A DNA stretch of 10,034 bases from Conidiobolus incongruus B7586 (lineage: Eukaryota > Entomophthoromycota > Entomophthoromycetes > Entomophthorales > Conidiobolaceae). The DNA lies in contig JNEM01009430.1 in the NCBI GenBank assembly GCA_000697335.1, positions 1 through 10,034 of the forward strand, read 5' to 3'. Both the position numbers and the translations under genes were made by a program. The notes beneath the pieces were generated by a model, which did not search any database, had not been told where the DNA came from, and was given only the letters and a program-made list of their open reading frames with translations. Below are positions 1 through 8,342 of this stretch, one piece after another (positions within the stretch are counted from its first letter, which is position 1; each line of letters starts with the position of its first letter).

Positions 1-3000
1 CTTCTGTATCAGCATCTACCATGAGGATATACTCGTATAGTTTGGGATCGATACCGATCACATTCTTCAATTGATGATACATCTCCAGCTCGAGAGGACT
101 CATTGGCGAATCGAAATGCACTCTGTTGAGGAATCTCATCAATACGATTTGTGAATCTCTTTTACCACGATTACCAGGTCTACTAACCTCCTTGGGCGAT
201 CCGACTTTCACCACGACCAAATAAGGGACGGAATGACCTTCGACTTCGTAGAGACCGGAGTAGATCTTACCGTAGTTGAGTTGCTTAGAGCCTTCGCCAA
301 TACTCAAAAACGAATATGGTTCTGGATCTAGCTTTGGATCGACACCCAGTACATTCAACACAATCTTGGGAGTTGGGAAGTCATTACCACTACCGATAAT
401 CATTCCATCAGCAATGACAAATATGAGCTTGTGACTGTCGCTATATTTCAACAAGGCCAACGACTCCAAAGTCCTTCTTACGGATTCTTCGCCCTCAGTA
501 TAACAAGGTACCTGAAGTATCACAAATTTATCATAATCCTGGGGATCTCTACGACTACTGAGTTGCAAAGCACTAAAGAATTTGACCAATGTCACTGCTA
601 AAATAATTCCTGTGAAAATGTTTAACAGGATATTGGTGACCATACACTTGGCGGTGTCTCTGGGATCCAAGTCGCCGATGTAGAATACGTTGTTGAGACA
701 TTTCATCACATTCTCCTTTTCATTGGGATCGCTAGGATTATACGAATTCCACATGCTGGTCAAGTCAGCAGTTTTGATATTGGCATTATTGATAGAATTG
801 AACATATTACCGACTACGCTCGGTAACCATGTGGAGTTGGCTGCCCCAGGTACATTCGCGGTACTTTTGGCAACTGCAGTAGTAGTATAATTGATATAAA
901 GTGATAAGTCGTATACCCGATTGTTAATGTAACCCCAACTTGCCCATCCTTTTTGTCTGTATTCGAGCAAATCCTTGGGATTATGGACTACACTTGCAAC
1001 TTTGTAATTGTTCAAAGCTGGCAGTGCCACTTTATCGAACCATCTGGGATCATTCGACACTGGTGCACTCACTCCATTATTAACGACTGCATGGACGAAA
1101 GGGAATGGCACGAATTGGTTAGGATCCAAAGTATAGATCAAATTGGGATTCACATCGAACCCGTGACAATAAGTCGCGTAAGGTAACGGAAATGCTGTAG
1201 AAATATCCTTACCTGCGTAATTTTCGATCATAGTCTCGACATCCACACCGTTAGGGTAGCCCTGAGACCCTTTGGCGTGACCTCTCATCGCCAATTTGCC
1301 GAGATCGTAAGCTACACCGTACATCCAAGTCTTAGCGTCCTGGGTACCTAGAGCTGTGCTTAATTCTTGCGGTGTGTATACTTTTTTGGGTGGGCACAGG
1401 ATTAGGCCGAGACCAATATTGAGGAATAGAATTATTACCCATGACCAGAAAATGAGTGTACAGATGGCAACTTTTTCTCTCCATGCCATCTGAATATCAG
1501 GACGTTTTTTGCCACATCTGGCAATACAACATGTTGGAATCCACCAAGTCATCAACCATGTAATACGAATCCAAGACTTGCGAGCGAATGTCAATGGTGC
1601 AGTCTCAACCTGCTCCTTATGTTGAGTAGGTTTCGTTGGTGACGGCGTCATATCCTTCATTACAATATCTTTATCATCGTCGTCAATCTTCACCACTTTT
1701 TCAAGCGGAGAAGGAGCCGTACCTAACTTTGGACTATCTACTACGTAATCGTCAATATTGTCCCCAAAATGGCCATACCCCCTAGGAGCTCCGACGTGAT
1801 GCGACATTGGTCGATCTAGACCGAAGGCACTTGCATTGGGATCAAAAGAACCTCGTCCTGTACCCCCTGCCATGATGCTGCCTCTAAATCTGGGATCTGA
1901 GGGTCCGTACCCGGAAAATATGGATTCGTTATCTTCGTTGTTGGCAAATCCCAAATACATCGATTCGTTGCCATTTGCCTTATCTTCTCGGATGGCGGCT
2001 CTCAAAGAGTCTTCCAGATCTTTCCACTTGTGGGTACTCAAGAACACTTTGGAATTTCCTAAAACGTAGTCACTGCCGGATGTCCATCCCCCAATCGTGG
2101 CGAATGCGTCCACCTGGGATTTGGGATCCTTGCTGGAGTCGAGACCCACGGAGCGTGTGACGGGTTGGTAGCGTTCCAGGTACTCGCCAAATGTAAATGA
2201 AATAGTCAAGTCTAACGATAGATTGTTAGCGAGTGCGGGCAATTGCAACGCTTCCACCTGGTTTCGAATCGCACCTTGGTCCAATCTACCTTTCGTATCA
2301 TTGCCGAAGGGATTAATATGGAATATGGGCCAAACCTTCGTCGCACTTAGAGAATTCAAAATATCGTCGATTGTATTGTTCACCAATCCAAGATTGGTAT
2401 TGTCCAAATCCTCAGAAAGTTTCGTGTCGGGCTTCTTTGCATGCTTCCTGCTTGGCTGTCGCAATGGCCGGATGGACTGTTGCGCAGAATTCAGGAATAG
2501 TTTAGTGCTGGGGTAGACGTTACCGACAGCTTCTGGTGAGAATAGTTCTACGAGGAAAGCGTTGGCACTGTGACTGGTGCCGTCATCATCAAGTTGAAAC
2601 AGTTGGATTAATTCGGGACTAGGGCATTGCAAATTCTCCGAGATGAAACCTTGGATGGAGTATTCGACTCTAGAGTTGTAGTGTTGAATGGTGAATGCGT
2701 TGGACGCTGGGTTCGTGGCTATATAGTTGGGATTGGGGCCGAAGGATTGATTGAGAGATGTCAACAATTTGGTGTCGGATCTGCGCTGACTCGACTTGAT
2801 ACTCTGTTGATTGATAATGTGAACCATACCGAAACTGTCAGGATGTCCCACAAGCAGGTCGTTGGCATTCGGGAATTGGGTAATTAAATGATCCGGAAGT
2901 TGAAGACCATCCATTATTAACTCATGTCTGAATCCCTTATCATTGCTAAGCATCATATCCAAAGTAAAGTAGTGAATTCTTTCATTCACGAAGTTTTGCA

Positions 3001-4240
3001 CAAATTCAGAATATCCGGAGCTACCACTACTGAAATTAGATTGGGGCACCTGTTCAAGGAGTGATACGTAATTGACACAATTCTCCTCATTACAAAACTT
3101 TGTATTGATGGATTCGACCACCCAAAAGAATAACAGTGAGTACAGCGCGGCGGCCAATTGGTCCCTCTGGCGCTGGCAGCCTTCTTCATCCAGTAAAACT
3201 GAGCACAGTTCCCGACCCACGAATTGCGAGCATGATGTCAAACTTTGCTCCAAACGACTCTGCTCCAGCCCTAGAAGTTCTGCAACCAAATCCAACTGAT
3301 CGGAATTGGACACTTTATAAATCTCGTCACTGGTGCTAGCACTTGCCTGACGGTGAAATTCTAAACACCCCAACTGTAAAATTGCTACCAATACTTGGAC
3401 TATTTTCGTTCTAACTTTTAGTTTAAATCCTAAATTTTTCAAATTATCTAAAAATTCTTGAAAATTTTGATTATTTCCGTGTGATGTGGATTGTAAATAG
3501 GGAAATAATGTATTGTGAAGTTGGTACCTTTCCCTCTCTTCAGGGCTCAAACCCTCAACAATCATGTACAATAAATTAAAGTTGCGTTGGAATTGAGGAC
3601 GTTTATAAAGGTATTGAGTATCTAAATAGTATATTAAACTTTTGACTCCCACTAGTCGTCCCCTGCCGCTGAACTGCAACTCTTGGTACAGACCATACTT
3701 AGCATTTTGAGTATTTAAATTATCCGTATAAGTTCCAAAAGCTTGCAATGTATAATGAATTTGTAAGATCTGATCTTGCATTTTACTAGGTTTTTTAGGA
3801 TTTTGACCCAGTCTAGAAAGTTGACTCAAACTTTGAATATAGTTAAAACTTTTACCAGAGTTTCGGTCACCACTGATACAAATTAGTATATTGTTAATAA
3901 AATTTTTGGAGAATGTGACTTACATGAATATTAGGGACTGATCTAATCCCAATCGCCTTAGGGAAAAATAACTCATTGTGGTGATCCCAAAAATGTGAGG
4001 TGGTAACTCTCTAAGATTAGAATCCATGCTCTTGTACCCCACTTCCGCGTACTGATTGCCTAGTTCGTTCAATAGCTGTTGGTTCACATTCTGGCTCGAT
4101 GGTTTAAAGTGCACTAGGCCAGAAGCGCCGAGATTCAGGTAAGGTTGGTTTAATTGCTGGAGTTGACTTGAGATTGTAGAATTGTCGATTGGATGTAGTA
4201 GAGTTAAGTCTAACTCTTCGTGAGAATATGCAGAAGTCAT
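1..4240 (-). CDS. Chitin synthase with N-terminal myosin-motor-like domain (class V type), 3' end beyond window
   Basis: Membrane enzyme that polymerises UDP-GlcNAc into cell-wall chitin at hyphal tips and septa. The coding sequence joins 4240..3924 to 3872..1 and gives 1396 residues, open at the window edge. The start is secure: A at -3, and in-frame TAA and TGA lie just upstream. Residues 1 to about 735 are a divergent myosin motor: LPPHIF near residue 80, Walker A GDRNSGKS at 107-114, AFG at 150-152, NERI at 402-405, and GNSKVF at 711-716. A charged, low-complexity linker (about 735-862) contains KIDDDDKD. Predicted membrane segments lie near 865-884, 908-932 and 1185-1210. The MAWREK motif and a cytochrome-b5-like region (VYDLS) lie around and between them. 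The GT2 synthase domain starts near 1228 with VPCYTEGEESVRRTLESL, followed by VIADG (D1261) and VDADT (D1392, D1394). The QRRRW motif and the DEK C-terminal domain normally follow, so about 450 residues are probably missing by comparison with the family. No in-frame stop was found in either exon. The Walker A motif argues for class V over the P-loop-less sister class; the class call is from memory of the family. Confidence 0.95.
3873..3923 (-). other. Spliceosomal intron 1 of the chitin synthase gene (51 nt, phase 2)
   Basis: The frame from 4240 runs into a TAA at 3922-3920, exactly at a GTAAGT donor (3923-3918). A branch-point-like TACTAAT lies at 3888-3882 and the acceptor is CAG ending at 3873. 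Removing these 51 bases joins AT to T to give Ile106, followed directly by the GDRNSGKS Walker A motif, in the order expected for a myosin motor. The size and signals are typical of fungal introns. No other intron is needed in the 3.87 kb that follow. Confidence 0.93.
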
Positions 4241-4247
4241 TGTAAAT

Positions 4248-4271
4248 TATCAATTTATGATAGAATTGATA
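4248..4271. repeat. Perfect 8-bp inverted repeat just upstream of the start codon
   Basis: TATCAATT at 4248-4255 and AATTGATA at 4264-4271 are exact inverted copies with an 8-base spacer. The near arm ends seven bases before the ATG of the chitin synthase on the minus strand. If transcribed, it could form a weak AU-rich hairpin in the leader; as DNA it could be a dimer-binding site. Chance is a real alternative in DNA this AT-rich. Confidence 0.5.
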
Positions 4272-4471
4272 GATTTCTTAATGACTTAAATTGAATATTA
4301 ATTTATTCTTAATTTTTAGTTAATTTTATAAATATTTTTTTAAATATTAAAAATATATAATTTATATAATAAGTATATAACTTTACAATAGTAATAAAAA
4401 AAGATAGGTAACAAGAATCACCTATAAATTATTAAATAAATTTTTCAAAAATTCGCTTAATTCAATCAAGC

Positions 4472-4505
4472 TAGGGGTTTATAAATGAATTGGAATAAAC
4501 CCCTA
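4472..4505. promoter_or_regulatory. 11-bp perfect inverted repeat made of AGGGG/CCCCT (STRE-like) boxes
   Basis: TAGGGGTTTAT at 4472-4482 is repeated inverted as ATAAACCCCTA at 4495-4505, with a 12-base spacer. Each arm contains AGGGG/CCCCT, the core of the stress response element bound by Msn2/4-type zinc fingers in yeasts. A third CCCCT lies at 4524-4528. Such G/C runs stand out in a roughly 25% GC background and lie upstream of a cell-wall gene. Binding by such a factor is inference. Confidence 0.45.
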
Positions 4506-5774
4506 ATAACAAGTAACTAGCGACCCCTTGAATTTCATCTTAAAATCTACGCTGTCACTTTATGAATAGTGATACTTAATGGAACTCCCTAATTAGGTAT
4601 AGTTTGGCTAAAAATGTAAATAATTGAATTGAAATCAATAATAAAATTGTACAGTCTAATTTTAGATAATAAGGAATGATTTATTTGAAACAAATTAACT
4701 ATTTTTAATATGAAATTGATGGTTAATTTTAATTTCCGTGATGTTTGATCATATCTCATTTAACTGAGTTGATTTCAATATAATTGCAAAATCAATTAAT
4801 TGCCAAGATTATTTATCATCATGACTTATAATAATTTGAGTGAGACTGAATTAAATAACAATTGATTGGTGTAAAGTTACCAAAATTGATGAAAATTTTT
4901 ACGATTTCGATTTCTCAACAATAGTCTATATTCAACCGGATTGTTTTATATTTCTTTGGAACAGATTGAAATGAATAAAGTACATTATGATATCATCATG
5001 ATGAAATATTGATAGATTATATATATCAATAGATGTACTTCATCAGACGTAATACATGAGGGCTATTGAAACTAAAATTCTCAATTAAGTGTAGATATTT
5101 TTGTTCTATTTTGAATTTGTGTTTTTGAAATGATGGTTTTAAGGATTCTGGAACACATATGCTTGGAATTAATAGCTACTAGATCTGAATTCGGTATATT
5201 TGAATTATTATGGATAGTACCAAGAAATTGATATTCATGTTAATGTTTTTCTCATTATCAGAATTGTTTACAATTATATTTAAAATATCAACGGTTGGGC
5301 TTTTATATTTGATAAATTATTTGATTGATATATGCTCGTAAAATTTTCCTTTTATATGAATTACTAGGAAAATATAAAATAACCTAATATAACATTTATA
5401 ATGATGATTTAATTGTTAATAAAATAGACTTCATCATTTTATTGATTGAATTATAATTCAAGCAATACTAATTATGCTATAATGATTTGTAATTATTATT
5501 AATGTATCGATCACTACTCTAACTGATCAATACACTATAAAAGTTCTCTCCATTCAATATAACATTGAGAATGTATGGACTATTTTGATTATGCCAAATG
5601 TTATAATTAATTTCAAAAATTAGGGAATTTTTGACTAATTAAACAATTGTTTATATTATGGTTAGTTCACCATCTATTCAGTTTCAGATTCAAATGTCGG
5701 TAAAATCTTGATTACAAAATTGATTTTCAATTAAAATTGTTTCAAGTTTCTTGTTAATAATTTGGAATTTCGAC

Positions 5775-5808
5775 TGATTAATTGATTATTTGATTATTTG
5801 ATTATTTG
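5775..5808. repeat. Short tandem repeat, four units of TGATTATT
   Basis: Units lie at 5775-5782 (TGATTAAT, one mismatch), 5783-5790, 5791-5798 and 5799-5806 (all TGATTATT), followed by TG. This is a minisatellite-like tract, probably from replication slippage, with no visible function. Confidence 0.8.
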
Positions 5809-6099
5809 TCTGTATTATCAAACCGCTAAATTACAAGATTTTAATGAGATTTATAATTTGATTCAGTTTTTTAATGAAATGGGAACGAGATGATTTTAAC
5901 TATTAATAAATTTCAAGTATAATTTTTCCGAGTTATACAAATTATTTTACATCAATAAAAATTACTTCACTATATTTTGGGATTATTTCTCTTGTTCAAC
6001 AACTACTGCTATGTATTCTTGTAAGATATTAATTCCAAAGTTGGAAATTAATTTACATAATATCTTTAATACACTACAATCATTTTAATAATTACACTC

Positions 6100-7079
6100 A
6101 ATTAAAATATAACCATAATAATTTTAAGGTATTAAAATGAATAAATTTTAAATTACTTCATACAAGAGTTAATATATTTTATATATTTTTCCATCATTGT
6201 ATAAACAATATTTTTATTTTTTTATTTATTATATATAAATTAATTTTTAAATACAAATTTTTTTATATTATGAATTTTCTATTACTATTTCTATAATTAA
6301 CTATATTAATTGAATCAATTTGTAAATATAAGAAATTTAAGTTAATATGAAAATTCCAGAAATTCTAATCAAATTAGAATTTAAATTATTTAAGAATATA
6401 ATCATTTAGAGACTAACTTGAATAAAATGTCTTTGGTTGAAAATTGAAATTTCATTTTATAATTCAAGTAATAAAAGGTTATATTATATGTTATTTCAAT
6501 GTTTTTATCAATAAATGATGCATAATATATTTAAAATTAATGTATATAATGCAATATATATTTTGTCAATAGTTTATTTTAATTTAAGAAATTTAAACAA
6601 ATATTATTTAATATATACTCTATTAAAATTAATATATTATCAGGATAATATCTTAAAAACCCTATTAAAAATATAATTATATTTAAAAATCATTTTAAAT
6701 ATTTAATTTAAAAATTCACTTTTTTTTAATCTTATTATAATAATTCTATAATATTAGTATAGAAATTAAATCTTAGCAGAGTTTCTAAATTAATATTAAA
6801 AAAAAATAAAAATATACTACTTATAAATATTAATATAAAATATCCAATTAATTTTCTATTCTATTATTATGATTGCTTATCATATATTTTCTAATTTTTT
6901 AATATTTAGAAAATAATTCAATAATAAAGACTGAAATTTAATAATTTATATATTATTATTCTTATATTTAAAAAAAAAGAAAATTTTAATATTTGATTTT
7001 GCAATTTTATTATTAATTTTAAATAATAAAATATAAACAAGATAAATAAAAAGATATAGTTCTAAATTATATATATATA
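6100..7079. other. Extremely AT-rich gene-free tract
   Basis: Composition drops well below that of the preceding 2 kb; for example the 60 bases from 6181 contain only five G or C. There are long A and T runs and TA-rich words. No reading frame, RNA gene or recognisable transposon part was found. It ends at the TA that borders the Tc1-like element at 7080. It could be old repeat DNA decayed beyond recognition, but nothing in the sequence proves that. Confidence 0.65.
6360..6382. repeat. Perfect 10-bp inverted repeat with 3-base loop
   Basis: AAATTCTAAT at 6360-6369 and ATTAGAATTT at 6373-6382 pair perfectly around CAA. No U-run or gene end lies beside it that would mark it as a terminator, so it is listed only as a hairpin. 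Confidence 0.6.
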
Positions 7080-7309
7080 CACTAATCTACAAAAATGAGT
7101 TATAAAATCAAAAACACTTATATTTTTACTAATAACTTAATTAATATTTAATAAAATAAACTTAAATTAAATAATTAAAATCTATTATATTTATTAAAAA
7201 TATATATCAATATGTGTTGATATTTTGTTATTAATTAGTTAAAATATAAATACTTAAATTTTACCTAAAATAAGTTATAAATTTGTAGGTTTTTGGTGAT
7301 AAATAAAAA

Positions 7310-8017
7310 TTAAAATCTAGTGTATCTACCTTTAACTTTTTTAACTTTTTTAAGTTTATAAGGTATAAAATCAACTAACTTCTTATATTAAGAAGGGTTA
7401 ACTTTATTTTATACTTCTTAAATATATTTTTAAAGTTGATTTAAATTTTTTGTTAGGGGGAAAACTTTAATAGCTTTTTTTAACTAATCCCAAAAATATT
7501 TAATTAAGTTAAAGTTAAGAAATTAAAAAAACTACTTTATAACTATTATCTTGTTATTTTTAAGCTATTTAAAAGTAGAAATTGTAGTATAGCAAGAGAT
7601 ATTATCTTATTAAAAAATAACATCAGATTTATTTAATCTATATTATTTAATAGTTTTTTTTAATTAATTATTTAGAATACTTTAATATATCTTAACATTA
7701 ATTCCTTTATTAATTTTATAAAGATATTTGATATTTAAAAACAACATACATACTTAAACAATTATTAACCTATTATTATACCTATAGGTAAAATTAACAT
7801 AATGGTTATAAAGTAGTTCTACATTTTTTCTAAAGTATCTAGCTTTTTTATTAAATCTACTAAGATATATTTTTGTTTTATTAAATTAAATAACTTTATT
7901 CTAATTAGTTTTAGTCTAATATTAATAATAATATTTAAATTCTTACCTAGTTTTACAATAGGATTTTTTTAATTAAGGGTGTTTTTTCTTAAAGTATAAG
8001 TAGTATCCATGCTAATA
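7310..8017 (-). pseudogene. C-terminal two thirds of the older Tc1-like transposase (decayed)
   Basis: This 708-base stretch, from the insertion point at 8017 to the TAA at 7312-7310, is the same length as the matching part of the nested copy (8652-9359), so there is no net insertion or deletion. It covers the DDE_3/Tc1 catalytic domain. The first catalytic Asp reads Asn (AAT), and the Glu position reads Lys (AAA) in the context NLIKYFWD, where the family normally has NPIEHLW. Several in-frame stops are shared with the nested copy. Extra ones include a changed Trp in the LWE-like motif. A relic, not functional. Confidence 0.85.
8016..8017. repeat. TA target-site duplication, left copy
   Basis: TA directly before the left end of the nested element; its partner is at 9590-9591. 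Removing 8018-9591 restores a continuous older element reading ATGCTAATATAAAATATA at the junction. The same place in the nested copy reads ATGCTAATGTAAAACACA on its minus strand. Confidence 0.9.
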
Positions 8018-8233
8018 CACTAACCTACAAAAGTAAGTCAAAAATCAAAAATATATATATTTTAATTAATAACTAAAACAATTATATATATTAGATTACT
8101 TGAAACTATAATATATAATTAAGGTATATTATTTAATAATAGATAAATATATTTAGATATATTTAGTAAATTATTAGCAAAAATATTAACCTTTAATATT
8201 TAACTAAGGTGAGTTATAAATTTGTAAGTTTTT
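8018..8233 (+). repeat. Left terminal inverted repeat of the nested Tc1-like element
   Basis: The outer motif CACTAACCTACAAAAGT begins at 8018. An inner motif, CTAAGGTGAGTTATAAATTT, begins at 8204, about 186 bases in. Outer and inner motifs share GTGAGTTAT or a close variant in the same direction, which resembles the IR/DR layout of long-TIR Tc1 elements with two transposase-binding sites per end. The DNA between the two motifs is AT-rich and matches the other end only weakly. Confidence 0.85.
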
Positions 8234-8342
8234 GAGATAAGGGGATATATTTAACAATATATAACCATATCTTTTTTCTCTCTTTGTTATTATTTTATAT
8301 AATATTTTACAGATATACTAAATTTTTTTTATTAGTATTATT

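Larger units (their letters stand above)
4241..4600 (-). promoter_or_regulatory. Proximal promoter and 5' leader region of the chitin synthase gene
   Basis: This is the DNA directly upstream of the ATG at 4240. It is very AT-rich, so TATA-like words occur everywhere and none can be chosen as a core promoter. The only GC-rich words are the CCCCT/AGGGG boxes at 4472-4528, about 235-290 bases before the start codon. The start context reads TTTACAATG, with A at -3, a favourable context for fungal initiation. The transcription start cannot be seen. Confidence 0.5.
4241..6100. other. Gene-free AT-rich intergenic DNA, about 25% GC
   Basis: No coding frame with recognisable protein similarity, no tRNA-like fold and no transposon similarity was seen on either strand. 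The tract holds the proximal promoter elements listed separately, about 15 copies of ATTGAT/ATCAAT, an imperfect inverted repeat at 5000-5044 (GATGAA and TATTGATA with their inverted partners), an 8-mer tandem repeat at 5775-5808, and an imperfect inverted repeat at 6023-6066. Composition is less extreme than in the next kilobase. Confidence 0.7.

Noticed and set aside
690-3339. Plus-strand open frames of 60-97 codons opposite the chitin synthase
   Set aside because: They overlap a continuous, family-conserved minus-strand frame, show no recognisable motifs, and are antisense shadows.
3920-4240. A separate 106-residue protein
   Set aside because: Its stop is part of a GTAAGT donor. Splicing to 3872 continues into the Walker A motif and the rest of the motor domain, so it is exon 1.
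4472-4505. Interstitial telomere repeat (CCCTAA-like words)
   Set aside because: There is only one unit on each arm and no tandem array; the inverted arrangement is not telomeric.
4400-7079. A hidden protein-coding, tRNA or CRISPR-type locus in the AT-rich tract
   Set aside because: There is no frame with recognisable motifs, no A/B-box pair with cloverleaf pairing, and no regularly spaced repeats. The small inverted repeats are scattered and unrelated in spacing.
7080-8017. Treating this as a separate truncated transposon
   Set aside because: Its break falls exactly at the TA flanking the nested element, and the remainder continues at 9592.
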